IMG/VR virus record: IMGVR_UViG_3300042896_001274
Location: 1-64,000 of that record
DNA length: 64,000 bases
Reading direction: 5' to 3' (one strand)
Source: a virus
The position numbers and the translations under genes are program-made. Position 1 is the stretch's first letter. The number at the start of each line of letters is the position of its first letter. Positions 38,913 to 47,279 of this stretch are shown piece by piece. Below the pieces are notes generated by a model, which saw only the letters and a program-made list of their open reading frames with translations, did no database searches and had not been told where the DNA came from.

Positions 38913-39239
38913 TTACTGCGCAGTCTCATTTTGTTCTACAGAATCGCTTTGTTGTTGCGATTCAGCAACCTGAGAAACAACTTTTGAAACTGCAGATGGC
39001 AATGAATACTTTGCGTCTGTAAGCTTTCGTCCAAAATATAATGAAATTGCTGGAATGAAATATGTCATCGCAGCTGAAACATCGAAGTGTCTAAAAGTTA
39101 CCGTACCAATCTTTTCAAAAGCTGATCCCAGATAAACAAGGGTCGTAACCAGGAAAGACACTGCTGCAAAGGTCACAGAAACAGACTGCGATCCTTTATC
39201 ATTTCTCATCCACCACCATGGAGTAGATTTGTTTGCCAT
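38913..39239 (-). CDS. small membrane protein, holin-like topology
   Basis: 108 aa. Two hydrophobic segments (about 20-42, VSVTFAAVSFLVTTLVYLGS, and about 52-70, AMTYFIPAISLYFG) with a short loop, followed by a hydrophilic Gln/Glu/Ser-rich tail. Topology compatible with a class II holin, and the neighbours look spanin-like, but this is inference. Confidence 0.5.
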   Translation of the reverse strand: MANKSTPWWWMRNDKGSQSVSVTFAAVSFLVTTLVYLGSAFEKIGTVTFRHFDVSAAMTYFIPAISLYFGRKLTDAKYSLPSAVSKVVSQVAESQQQSDSVEQNETAQ

Positions 39240-39263
39240 AAATTTATTTCCTCAATCAATTAA

Positions 39264-39818
39264 TTATTGTTTCACTGCATAAACTACTGCTGCGGCTGTC
39301 AAAGTCGAAACAAGAACACCGGCTCCTACACCAACAGCTGCCCAAACTATAGGATTAGGCCGATCTTCTTTTTCTTTCTTGAGAGCAGCATCTAGTCGAT
39401 CGATCTCTTTTCTTTGTTCTTGAATCCTATTCAACGAAAGTTTATTGTCAGATTCATTTCTTATTTTTTCAACTGTCATTTCATAGGAATGTTGAATCTC
39501 AGCTGTTTCAATAACCCTTTGAATTTCAATTTGAATCTCTTCATCTCTAGACTGTATGTCTGCAATAATAGATGCAATTGCCTTAGGGGACAACAACAAC
39601 CCAGTAAATGGTGCTGTTTGACCTTTTTTCATTGGAGATATTGCTTCCCCGACGTCTGTCTCATTCTTGGCGAGAGGAGGAACTGGCGGGAGTGATAACA
39701 ATGAGGTATCTTCGCCTCCGGGATCTGGATTATAGTCTTGTGCGATTGCGATCTGCGGCAAAACCATCGATACAGTTAATATTGCAATGAGTAATGGATT
39801 CTTTTTCATAGGTTTCAC
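39264..39818 (-). CDS. signal-peptide protein with coiled coil and C-terminal TM (spanin-like)
   Basis: 184 aa; start at 39818 or the Met three codons later. Signal MKKNPLLIAILTVSMVLPQIAIA, then KGQTAPFTGLLLSPKAIASI, a motif common in phage inner-membrane spanin-like proteins. Then a long coiled coil (EIQIEIQRVIETAEIQHS ... LDAALKKEKEDR) and a terminal membrane segment (VWAAVGVGAGVLVSTLTAAA). Likely periplasmic coiled coil spanning part of the envelope; role in lysis inferred. Confidence 0.55.
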   Translation of the reverse strand: MKPMKKNPLLIAILTVSMVLPQIAIAQDYNPDPGGEDTSLLSLPPVPPLAKNETDVGEAISPMKKGQTAPFTGLLLSPKAIASIIADIQSRDEEIQIEIQRVIETAEIQHSYEMTVEKIRNESDNKLSLNRIQEQRKEIDRLDAALKKEKEDRPNPIVWAAVGVGAGVLVSTLTAAAVVYAVKQ

Positions 39819-40207
39819 TTTTCAGGCATGATAACTTTAAATCCAGTAACCTTTGACAATTTTTCAGCCAAACCTGCTGGATCATCTTGATGCTGTTGTA
39901 GAATTGTTTTTATTTCTTGCTTCTTATTATCATCAAGATTTTTCTTCTTTTCAGAATATTGTTTTTCCACGTGTGCCAGACCATCATCTAACTTCTGTTT
40001 TGCTTCGTCTTCTTTTCGATTCTCTTCATGCCTAACTTGATTAGATAAATCTAACTGCGAATCGTAAGAATCTCGAATCGTTTTCGTGTCATCTGGCTCT
40101 GACTTCTTTTTAAAAGCCAATACCGCAATCACACCACCAACAAACATGGCAATATAACCCCAATACTTCTTAAAGAAGTCACGGACTTTGTTCCAAAAAA
40201 TTAACAT
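39815..40207 (-). CDS. membrane-anchored coiled-coil protein
   Basis: 130 aa. N-terminal membrane segment (YWGYIAMFVGGVIAVLAF) after a basic start, then about 90 residues of charged coiled coil (DEAKQKLDDGLAHVEKQYS, KKKNLDDNKKQEIKTILQQ). Overlaps the spanin-like gene by 4 bp, so the two may form one complex, possibly an inner-membrane spanin pair. Not recognised by family. Confidence 0.55.
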   Translation of the reverse strand: MLIFWNKVRDFFKKYWGYIAMFVGGVIAVLAFKKKSEPDDTKTIRDSYDSQLDLSNQVRHEENRKEDEAKQKLDDGLAHVEKQYSEKKKNLDDNKKQEIKTILQQHQDDPAGLAEKLSKVTGFKVIMPEK

Positions 40208-40500
40208 TAGTTTGGTTTATCCTTCTTTGTATCTACCTTGGAAGAAAGAACAATTTCACTATTTTTACTATTACTAGAAGCGAGCTCTAAGGCTTTAACA
40301 ATGTCATCCAAAGTTTGTTGATGAACTTGTATTACTTTTGAAAGGCTTATCAGCGATGTTCGAATTGAATTAACATCATTAGCCAAAGCTATGAGCTCTG
40401 TAACAATACTTGCAATAGTTTTTGAAGATTTAATCGATGACTCAAAAATATAGTCAAATAATTTCATCTTAGTCTTCGGATTTTCTTTTTCCTGAGTCAT
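40207..40500 (-). CDS. small helical protein
   Basis: 97 aa. Two helices (KLFDYIFESSIKSSKTIAS and VTELIALANDVNSIRTSLIS) with a heptad-like pattern up to residue 75 and a basic tail (DTKKDKPN). Probably a trimeric or dimeric coiled coil. Not recognised. Shares one base with the previous gene's start. Confidence 0.5.
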   Translation of the reverse strand: MTQEKENPKTKMKLFDYIFESSIKSSKTIASIVTELIALANDVNSIRTSLISLSKVIQVHQQTLDDIVKALELASSNSKNSEIVLSSKVDTKKDKPN

Positions 40501-40798
40501 CTGAGTTGATCATATTATACAACGTATTATGATCTAGTTCATTAATGTTGCCACGATTGTATCCGTCGGACTTCTTTATTGGCTTCTCTAATGACTCTCT
40601 GGCTCGACGTAAAGCAAGATCTTCAACGATCTTCATCGCATGTCTGTCTTCATTAATGACTAATTTAGCAAATTCATCAAATACCCACTGCATGGATAAT
40701 TGATGATGAAACAATTTTTCTCTTAATTTAAGATGCACATCCTTGCTTAGTTTGATGTGAATCCCTTTTCTTTCGTGAAGAATGTCAGTTCTGATCAA
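40469..40798 (-). CDS. conserved phage protein, ribbon-helix-helix-like
   Basis: 109 aa. RKGIHIKLSKDVHLKLREKL, then FHHQLSMQWVFDEFAKLVIN fits the strand-helix-helix order of Arc/MetJ-type DNA binders, and is a sequence I associate with a recurring phage protein. The C-terminal third is polar. Could be a transcriptional regulator; evidence is the pattern only. Overlaps neighbours by 4 and 32 bp. Confidence 0.55.
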   Translation of the reverse strand: MIRTDILHERKGIHIKLSKDVHLKLREKLFHHQLSMQWVFDEFAKLVINEDRHAMKIVEDLALRRARESLEKPIKKSDGYNRGNINELDHNTLYNMINSDDSGKRKSED

Positions 40799-41382
40799 AC
40801 AGCACCTCCACCTCCGCTTCCTGCACCGGCAGCGACTGGGGTTGGGAACTCATTATCTTCTTCCTCAGCTTTTGATTTTCCAACAGTGATATCATGTTCA
40901 TCCTCAAGAACAATCTTAAATTGGGTAACAACATCTTGAGAGTAATTGTCAGATAAGAAATTCATTGCTCTGCGAGCCAATGTGTTACGAACCTCTAGAA
41001 GAGAATCATAATTGTCGATCAACCTAACAACGCTTGAAGCAAATTCTTCGATGTCGATATCTTCTGCAGATAGCTTCTTCTTTTCTTCTGGTTTTTCTTC
41101 ATCTCCCGCTTCATCGGCAGGCTTTTCTTCCTCTTCGTCACCCTCTGCTTCAAGAAGGTTACGAGAAGTTGTAGATAAAAAGCTACGTGTCATTGAACGA
41201 AAGTCAAACCCTTCATTCTTTTTCACCTTGGCATCGGATTCGTAGCTAATAAGAAAATCATCGACCTGCTGATCAAGAGAATCTTGAAGCTCTTTCTTAA
41301 CAGTTTCTTCAAGAAGAACGCTTCTAATCTGCTCTCTGATTATTTTTTTTAAATCTTGAGAATTAATCTTTCGTGACATCAT
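40795..41382 (-). CDS. capsid-targeted acidic protein
   Basis: 195 aa. Leader MMSRKINSQDLKKIIREQIR then SVLLEE, ending at L-L-E. A Glu-rich middle (EAEGDEEEEKPADEAGDEEK) is flanked by helical parts (YDSLLEVRNTLARRAMNF) and a Gly/Ala-rich end (VAAGAGSGGGGAV). Acidic internal proteins can act as scaffold or DNA-mimic proteins. Directly downstream of the superoxide dismutase gene (ATGA overlap). Confidence 0.6.
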   Translation of the reverse strand: MMSRKINSQDLKKIIREQIRSVLLEETVKKELQDSLDQQVDDFLISYESDAKVKKNEGFDFRSMTRSFLSTTSRNLLEAEGDEEEEKPADEAGDEEKPEEKKKLSAEDIDIEEFASSVVRLIDNYDSLLEVRNTLARRAMNFLSDNYSQDVVTQFKIVLEDEHDITVGKSKAEEEDNEFPTPVAAGAGSGGGGAV

Positions 41383-42110
41383 TTCACCTTCAATACTTGA
41401 GCCATCGACTCAGCCTTATTAAAACGATCTTCAATAACGTTCCAATTAAATTCTCTCATGCGGGCGACGAGATGGCTCTTCTTGTCCGTAAGATAGTCAC
41501 GGTAATATGCATGCTCCCACATGTCAACTACAATAACTGGGTATAGACCCAACATAACATCTCCGCTGTGATGGCTAACTACTGTATTAACGTAACGTTG
41601 CAAGAAGGTGTGATATCCACAAACAGCCCATCCAGATCCAGCTGACATTGCACATGCCATAAAATCTCGTTGCCAATCCTCAAATGTTCCCCAGTCACGT
41701 TCAAGTCTCAAGTAAGACAATGAATCCATCGTGATCTCTGAGTGAGGGTCAAAACTGTTTGCAAAATAAAGCTCATGAAGCCATGTTGCATTAAGGTTAT
41801 AAATCTCATCAAGCTTCAAAGAACGATATTCAGAATGTTTAGAGTCAGCTGCACCGCGATCAACTGTGTCTAACTTTGCTGAAACCTTATTTAGGGTTTC
41901 TACATAACCCTTGTATAGTTGAGCGTGAGCATCTTTCGTCTTTTGAGTTGAAAACTCAGAAACTTGTTTAAAGATCTTTGGCTCAGCAACGTAAGCTTCA
42001 TCAAGAGATTCAACCTTTGGTAGAGTTGCAGTCTGCTGCGCAATTGCACTTTTTACTGTTTTCTTGAGCAAAAGATCCAAATCTACTCCGTCAAATATTT
42101 TTTTATCCAT
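41379..42110 (-). CDS. Fe/Mn superoxide dismutase with capsid-targeting-like extension
   Basis: 243 aa, about 45 longer than ordinary SODs (about 195). Converts superoxide to peroxide and oxygen. Metal ligands in order: His in KDAHAQLYKGYVETLN, His in LNATWLHELYFANSFDP, Asp and His in VVDMWEHAYYRDYL. The substrate-gating core (G-S-G-W in AGSGWAV) is present. The first 45 residues are extra: DLDLLLKKTVKSAIAQQTAT, then KVESLDEAYVAEP, an amphipathic helix followed by L-D-E. This is what would be expected if the enzyme is packaged into the head and trimmed. Co-transcribed with capsid-targeted genes on both sides. Confidence 0.88.
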   Translation of the reverse strand: MDKKIFDGVDLDLLLKKTVKSAIAQQTATLPKVESLDEAYVAEPKIFKQVSEFSTQKTKDAHAQLYKGYVETLNKVSAKLDTVDRGAADSKHSEYRSLKLDEIYNLNATWLHELYFANSFDPHSEITMDSLSYLRLERDWGTFEDWQRDFMACAMSAGSGWAVCGYHTFLQRYVNTVVSHHSGDVMLGLYPVIVVDMWEHAYYRDYLTDKKSHLVARMREFNWNVIEDRFNKAESMAQVLKVK

Positions 42111-42119
42111 GATGCTTCA

Positions 42120-42476
42120 TCACTCTCTTTCGTAATTATCCTGAAAATCCTGTAACGATACAATAACTTCTTTTGTATCCCCACCGGTTGCTGCTGGGCG
42201 ACTTAACGTAACTGTCTTATCTTTAACATTAACGTCAACTACGTCGTAATTCAATCCTGACATAGGATCGCCTTTAGACGCTTTCTTTTTTACTTTTAAT
42301 CCAACAGCAGCAGAAAGAACATCTTCACTTTTGCCATCGATATTAGCAAATACTTTAAGACCTGTTTCTGGCTTTTTAGATTGCTTGTTTGGCTTTTCAA
42401 GCAAAGAATGAACTTTTTTATCCCATTCTTCTTTCATGAGATCGATAATATATCTCTCTGTAAGCTTTTGCTTCAT
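42120..42476 (-). CDS. capsid-targeted protein
   Basis: 118 aa from the ATG at 42476, chosen for GGAG 6 bp upstream; the frame extends to 42506 over the previous gene. Leader MKQKLTERYIIDLMKEEWDK with an L-L-E site at about residue 25. Then a Lys-rich linker (KPNKQSKKPETG) and a beta-rich domain (VVDVNVKDKTVTLSRPAATG). Not recognised. Confidence 0.55.
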   Translation of the reverse strand: MKQKLTERYIIDLMKEEWDKKVHSLLEKPNKQSKKPETGLKVFANIDGKSEDVLSAAVGLKVKKKASKGDPMSGLNYDVVDVNVKDKTVTLSRPAATGGDTKEVIVSLQDFQDNYERE

Positions 42477-42502
42477 GACAACTCCGTGTAAGTAATTATC
42501 GA

Positions 42503-42982
42503 TCAAGTCTCTCGAATCTTCAGGATAGTAGCTGGATTCTGCAAAAGGTCATCAAATTTAACACATGAAGTACCAGTAACTTCAAATATATGATTGCTAG
42601 AGGCTTCTGCATCAATATAATCAGAATGATAGATGACGTTCTTAATCCCACTATTAACAATCCTTCTTGCACACATGGAACATGGTTTGTGCGTGCATAA
42701 CATCAAAAGATCACCTCTTAGTTCATATGGCTTACAGAGGTGAAATAAAGCATTTTCTTCTGCGTGAAGAAATCCTGATCTTCCAGACTCTAAAGATGAT
42801 CTCTCGTTAGGACCGCCTTTATATCCACCGTTGTATCCAATTGCACAAACTTCTCGATAATCTTTTGTGATTATGATTGCTGCAACTTTGTATTTCGAGT
42901 CATAAGACAATGTCGATAACTCTGTGCACATCTTCATGAAAACAGATAGTTTTTGTTTATGTCGATTAGATGTGTCAATCAT
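42503..42982 (-). CDS. deoxycytidylate deaminase
   Basis: 159 aa. Zn-dependent conversion of dCMP to dUMP, feeding thymidylate synthesis. The catalytic box HAEEN (73-77) and PCSMC (100-104) supply the His, Glu and two Cys. An N-terminal GYNGGYKGGPNE loop is typical of dCMP rather than cytidine deaminases. Adjacent to thymidine kinase and the thymidylate-synthase-family gene in one operon. If DNA contains modified cytosine, this enzyme would compete for the same dCMP pool. Confidence 0.9.
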   Translation of the reverse strand: MIDTSNRHKQKLSVFMKMCTELSTLSYDSKYKVAAIIITKDYREVCAIGYNGGYKGGPNERSSLESGRSGFLHAEENALFHLCKPYELRGDLLMLCTHKPCSMCARRIVNSGIKNVIYHSDYIDAEASSNHIFEVTGTSCVKFDDLLQNPATILKIRET

Positions 42983-43556
42983 GATTGCTAGAAAATAAAC
43001 TTTCTCTATTTAGAATCAGCGGATGACATTTGCAACATCGAGGTTCATATAATTCAGAACCACCGACTTCAATCTCATTCCCACCAGTCTGCTTCTTATA
43101 AGTGTAGTAAGCATCTCTATTACAAACTACACAGACAGCGCTCAGTTTTTCAACCTTAGTTGCCCAAGGTAACATTTTTTCAATTTCTTCAAAGGGCTTT
43201 CCTGCCGCAGAAAGATCTAGACTAGAAACTACAACTGAATATCCACTACGATATAACCAAATCAAGACGTCTGCTACACCTGGTATCATGAATGCTTCAT
43301 CAACCGCAATCACATGAGGATTTTCATCCATCTCAGCAAGGTGCTCAAGTATGTCTGTCCCATTCTTTACACAAATTGCAGGAATTTTCCACCCGCTATG
43401 TGTAGAAATGTTGTCAGTACTATATCGATCATCAAGGCGAGGTTTGAAAGTTGCGATTCGCTTGCTTTGATATTTGAATCTATCAAGAATTGACAATAAT
43501 GATGTCGTCTTTGCAGAAAACATCGGCCCACAAAATATTGTAAATGTAGCGGTCAT
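42975..43556 (-). CDS. tdk: thymidine kinase (type II)
   Basis: 193 aa, the usual length. ATP-dependent phosphorylation of thymidine. P-loop GPMFSAKTTS (10-19), catalytic Glu in VIAVDEAFMIPG, lasso-domain SLDLSAAGKPF, and a structural zinc site CVVC ... CCKC. Complete. Overlaps both neighbours by 4-8 bp, so the three pyrimidine genes are co-translated. The type II family is common in T4-like phages. Confidence 0.92.
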   Translation of the reverse strand: MTATFTIFCGPMFSAKTTSLLSILDRFKYQSKRIATFKPRLDDRYSTDNISTHSGWKIPAICVKNGTDILEHLAEMDENPHVIAVDEAFMIPGVADVLIWLYRSGYSVVVSSLDLSAAGKPFEEIEKMLPWATKVEKLSAVCVVCNRDAYYTYKKQTGGNEIEVGGSELYEPRCCKCHPLILNRESLFSSNHD

Positions 43557-44548
43557 GGCTTTGCAAAATACCTATACCCTTCAAACGTTGTAGAAAGAAG
43601 TAACTTATTTGCCAATTGAGGATCCTTAAGCTTCGTGGCTCTATGTGATGCCAGTACCTTGCACCAATCAAGCCAATAATCATCAAGACCTGACTGATCA
43701 AGGATGTCAGAAATTTTCTTCTCGCAACCAGACTTTCTAACATCATTCTCCACACCCATCAACAAATCTAGTGGTGGATTACCAGGCATCTGAGGCATCT
43801 CTAAAACATTTCGATAATCCTGCTTCTTATCTTCCTCTAGTATTTTCTCGACCATTTTAAAGTGCCTCTCGTAGACATGAAGAGATGCGCTCAGGTGCGT
43901 GTAAGTTCCTAGTCCGATAGGCCGACCCAATTCATTTGTGAGCTGAACTGCCAAGAGCTCCTGAAAGATGGTGAATGCTGGAACATCATAGGCTAATCCA
44001 AGAATCACATCGGAAGATCTCATCGAGGTCACCATATGAATCTTGTCATTCCTCAAGAAAAATTGAAGTGATAGCGTGCAAGGTACATCAAGCTTGGCAT
44101 ACTTGCTGTCTTGCGGCATTCTAATGTGAATCACAGCCCTACGAGAATCAGGATCAAGCTTCAACTCATTCTTAACATATTCCCATTGCGTCCATGTCCC
44201 CTCTTCAGGACCTTGGTAGGAATGATGTTTAAAGATTCTAGACCCATATGAGCTGTTTGCCGTGGCGCCATCGTCAGAAATCTTCGACCAAAATGCAGAA
44301 TAATTCGAAATCCAGTCGGTGGAGTTGTTTCCGCTCAAATACCAAAGAAGCTCTGCAACCATGTAGTGAACCGACAAATCTCTACCAGGAACATAAGGAA
44401 TCCTATTTCTTGGATTTAGTATCTTGAACTGATAACCTAAAATTTCTTTTATTTTCATTCCGCGAGGCGATGATGTGAATTCAGGATGTTCGTATACGTC
44501 CTTGGCGATATCGACATATGCTTCGGTAAAGTTATTATAGACTTTCAT
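43553..44548 (-). CDS. thymidylate-synthase-family enzyme, possible dCMP hydroxymethylase
   Basis: 331 aa. Catalytic Cys157 in DVPCTLSLQFF; PDSRRAVI supplies the phosphate-binding Arg pair; SMRSSDVILGLAYDV and HLSASLHVYERHF follow. The residue that selects uracil in thymidylate synthase (E. coli Asn177) is Asp188 here. T4 dCMP hydroxymethylase has Asp at this place, and its sequence around the site (MRSNDVV...ND and SLHVYSRHF) resembles this one. The family uses methylenetetrahydrofolate to methylate dUMP or hydroxymethylate dCMP; the Asp favours cytosine. Which reaction occurs is not decided. In an operon with tdk, dCMP deaminase and an epimerase. Confidence 0.8.
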   Translation of the reverse strand: MKVYNNFTEAYVDIAKDVYEHPEFTSSPRGMKIKEILGYQFKILNPRNRIPYVPGRDLSVHYMVAELLWYLSGNNSTDWISNYSAFWSKISDDGATANSSYGSRIFKHHSYQGPEEGTWTQWEYVKNELKLDPDSRRAVIHIRMPQDSKYAKLDVPCTLSLQFFLRNDKIHMVTSMRSSDVILGLAYDVPAFTIFQELLAVQLTNELGRPIGLGTYTHLSASLHVYERHFKMVEKILEEDKKQDYRNVLEMPQMPGNPPLDLLMGVENDVRKSGCEKKISDILDQSGLDDYWLDWCKVLASHRATKLKDPQLANKLLLSTTFEGYRYFAKP

Positions 44549-44549
44549 G

Positions 44550-45521
44550 TTATGCCTTGAGACTCAACTTCTTAATCATATCCCAGTTCTCATCATACCA
44601 CTTGATGGTACGATCAAGACCCTCCCAAAACCTAACTAGAGGAGTGTATCCAAGAACTTCTGTTGTGTTAGAGACATCTGCCAACGTGTGCATGACATCG
44701 CCAGGACGCCATGGTGCATCATGATACTTTGCATCTGGATATTTGGATAAAAGATATTGAAGAATTTCTTTGTTTGTAGTTCTATCTCCACAAGCTACAT
44801 TTAAAGACTTAGCCCTTAATAGGCCTGAAGCCTCGCCGGCTCTTATGCAAGCATCAACGACATTGTCAACATAGCACATATCGCGAGATTGAGAACCGTC
44901 CCCATCTGAACGCATAGATTTTCCATTTTTAATTGCGGTAAGCCATGATCCAATTACCGTCGCGTATGGAGAATCTCCGAGTTGGTGTGGTCCAAAAACA
45001 TTAAAAAATCTTAAAGATACAGAGTCTAAACAATAGAGATCATTATACATTTTCAAATAATCTTCGATGATAGATTTTTGTAACGCATAAGGAGACTTAG
45101 GACTCTTTTGACACGTAACGGGGGTCGGCAACAATTCTGTGTTTCCATACACAGAAGATGATGATGCAAAAACAAAACGTTTAATATTGCCTCTGCGGCA
45201 AGCATCAATTAGTTTAAGTGTTTTTGAAACGTTTATATCGTTGGTTTCTAATGGATACTTTACTGAATAACTAACTCTTGGAACTGCTGCAATATGAAAA
45301 ACAACATCATATAACTTTGATCTAACACGATTCAAAATTTCTTCTGAAGAAAAATCATCGATAATAATCTTAGATTTTAATTCTTCTAGTAGAAATTCTA
45401 TTTTTCCATTTGACATATCATCAACGATATCAACATCAACTCCTCTTTTTGTCAATTCAATTGCCAAATTGCTACCGATGAATCCTGCTCCACCAGTCAA
45501 TAATGCTCGTCTTGTCTTCAT
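44550..45521 (-). CDS. NAD-dependent sugar-nucleotide epimerase/dehydratase
   Basis: 323 aa, extended SDR. Rossmann motif TGGAGFIGSNLAIE near the N-terminus, then VVFHIAAVPRV, active-site FASSSSVYG and SPYALQKS (Y-x-x-x-K). Most like UDP-glucose 4-epimerase-type enzymes; DGDGSQSRDMCYVDNVVDAC is the usual C-domain segment. Produces or interconverts UDP-hexoses for LPS-type or DNA glycosylation. Separated by 1 bp from the thymidylate-synthase-family gene. Confidence 0.87.
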   Translation of the reverse strand: MKTRRALLTGGAGFIGSNLAIELTKRGVDVDIVDDMSNGKIEFLLEELKSKIIIDDFSSEEILNRVRSKLYDVVFHIAAVPRVSYSVKYPLETNDINVSKTLKLIDACRRGNIKRFVFASSSSVYGNTELLPTPVTCQKSPKSPYALQKSIIEDYLKMYNDLYCLDSVSLRFFNVFGPHQLGDSPYATVIGSWLTAIKNGKSMRSDGDGSQSRDMCYVDNVVDACIRAGEASGLLRAKSLNVACGDRTTNKEILQYLLSKYPDAKYHDAPWRPGDVMHTLADVSNTTEVLGYTPLVRFWEGLDRTIKWYDENWDMIKKLSLKA

Positions 45522-45572
45522 ACCGTTTCAAATATTATAACATTTTTTTACCAAAGTTCATTACTTATTTTC

Positions 45573-46283
45573 ATGAAAACGTTTAACATCATCAATCATT
45601 CTTCCAAGGTCTCAAATGACGATCTACAACTAATGATAGAAGCTTGTAAGATTCAACTAAGAGATCATGCTGGACCCGCACTGGACAGAACGCCTTGGGA
45701 CATCAAGCTCAGCGGAGATGATGGGTTTCCTATGAATATCTTTGATGATACCGATCATGCAGGAGTCATGGGATATCACAGCCAAGACCCAAACGGGAAA
45801 GTCTGGGGTAGGGTCTTTGTGAATCCCATTCTAAATAGTGGCGGAACAATTATGAACGGAACAAAATCCGTCTCGGTGGTACTGTCACACGAAATTCTTG
45901 AAACCTTCTACAATCCGTATATCAATCTTTGGTCAAATAGAGGTGATGCCACTTTTGTTGCCGTTGAACTTTGTGACCCTGTCGAAAATCATAGTTACGA
46001 AATTGACGTAAATGGTAAATCAGTAAGTGTATCAAACTTCGTTCTTGAATCTTGGTTTGATAAGGAAATGGCGTCGGCAGGAAAGTTTGATTATCTTTCT
46101 ATTTTAAAATCACCTTTAACTTTAGCGCCGGGCGGGTACAACATCATTTTCGATAGCATAACAGGAAAAATGGGACCTGTATTTGCATCAAAAGAAGATG
46201 AAGATGCTCATGATTTGTTCAAACCTTCCCATCCTGCCGCGAGATCAAACAGGCACAAATCATTCAATACCACCACCACCTGA
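45573..46283 (+). CDS. putative metal-dependent hydrolase (HExxE-type), phage hypothetical
   Basis: 236 aa, plus strand inside the minus-strand nucleotide operons. VVLSHEILETFYNPY (about residues 107-121) is an H-E-x-x-E motif, and DHAGVMGYHSQDPNGK and VAVELCDPVENH could supply further ligands. Resembles a widespread hypothetical family in phages and bacteria; peptidase activity not proven. Divergent from the epimerase gene (51 bp); its tail overlaps the convergent gene by 24 bp. Confidence 0.55.
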   Translation: MKTFNIINHSSKVSNDDLQLMIEACKIQLRDHAGPALDRTPWDIKLSGDDGFPMNIFDDTDHAGVMGYHSQDPNGKVWGRVFVNPILNSGGTIMNGTKSVSVVLSHEILETFYNPYINLWSNRGDATFVAVELCDPVENHSYEIDVNGKSVSVSNFVLESWFDKEMASAGKFDYLSILKSPLTLAPGGYNIIFDSITGKMGPVFASKEDEDAHDLFKPSHPAARSNRHKSFNTTTT

Positions 46284-46490
46284 AGATCCATCAACTGATT
46301 TTGATGTAGATGAGTATAGATCTTTATACCATCCTCCACCCTTCAGCGCAAATCCAGATCCTCCTGAAATTAATCTTTGAAGTGCACTCACCAAACATTT
46401 TGGACACTCTGACAGTGGGTCATCCTTCATGGATTGAAATGCTTCAAAACAATGATTACAACACTTACATTGATATTCGTATGTAGGCAT
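46260..46490 (-). CDS. FmdB-type zinc-ribbon protein
   Basis: 76 aa. Begins MPTYEYQCKCCNHCFEAFQS, then PLSECPKC: the FmdB/CxxC_CxxC_SSSS regulatory zinc ribbon, including the typical IS-GGSGFALKGGGWY-type end. A small metal-binding protein; family members are called putative regulators. Gly/Ser tail (DGSSGGGG). Confidence 0.8.
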   Translation of the reverse strand: MPTYEYQCKCCNHCFEAFQSMKDDPLSECPKCLVSALQRLISGGSGFALKGGGWYKDLYSSTSKSVDGSSGGGGIE

Positions 46491-46502
46491 TTGCTTTTCT
46501 CC

Positions 46503-47279
46503 TCATGGCACAATAACTACTGGAAATAAAACCTGCTGACCTGTAATCTTTTGAACATCCTGTTGTCTATCATTCTTTAATGGCCCATTTGATGTAACAA
46601 GATGAGACATGTTTGGATCTTTGACAAGATCAGAGAAACGATATTCAACTCCATCAATCCAACATAGTTGCGAAACTAGTTGACAAGTTTGAGAATAATC
46701 CGTGTGATTCGGATCATGGGCAGTTGCATTAGGTTGAATAACCTTTGCGCCCTTTCCACAATACAAGGTTGCTGCAGGAAATCCCGTAATTCCGTTGAAC
46801 GAAGCACCTGTAAAGTGCCATCCATAATTGCAAGCCTGCCTTCTTGCATATTCTAGCTTTTTATCAAGAATCCAGTGTTTTCCTGCAGGAGAAACAATTC
46901 CTCCGTTGTACGCCCCCAGAAGCTTATCTACTCGTTGACTATGAGCCAGCATAGACTGAACTGAAGATGAAATAGGTTGAGGAGAAGGAGCAATTCGATG
47001 ATTCGCGTTTGCATACATAAAATCTGCTACCTGAGCAGTTAACAGGGATGCATCAAATACATCTGCAAGTTGTTGTTGTAATGTCGCTGTGACATTGACA
47101 CGAACTCCACCAATTTTGAGTGCATCTGACATGACATCGAGCTTTACTTTTTTTCCAGCGATGTCATATTCAAGAGGAACCCAAGATGCTTCAAAATTTC
47201 CTGCAACAACTTGATCAAAGATGTACTTTTGACGATCAGGGATCTTTTCTGGAAATATTGTCGTTGTAATCATGATCAC
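46503..47279 (-). CDS. hypothetical protein
   Basis: 258 aa. TTTIFPEKIPDRQKYIFDQV, then a LYCGKGAKVIQPNATAHDPNH stretch and VTSNGPLKNDRQQDVQ. Several Trp and Tyr in the middle (HWILDKKLEYARRQACNYGW). Resembles phage hypothetical proteins but I cannot name a domain. ATGA overlap with the upstream epimerase gene. Confidence 0.6.
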   Translation of the reverse strand: MIMITTTIFPEKIPDRQKYIFDQVVAGNFEASWVPLEYDIAGKKVKLDVMSDALKIGGVRVNVTATLQQQLADVFDASLLTAQVADFMYANANHRIAPSPQPISSSVQSMLAHSQRVDKLLGAYNGGIVSPAGKHWILDKKLEYARRQACNYGWHFTGASFNGITGFPAATLYCGKGAKVIQPNATAHDPNHTDYSQTCQLVSQLCWIDGVEYRFSDLVKDPNMSHLVTSNGPLKNDRQQDVQKITGQQVLFPVVIVP

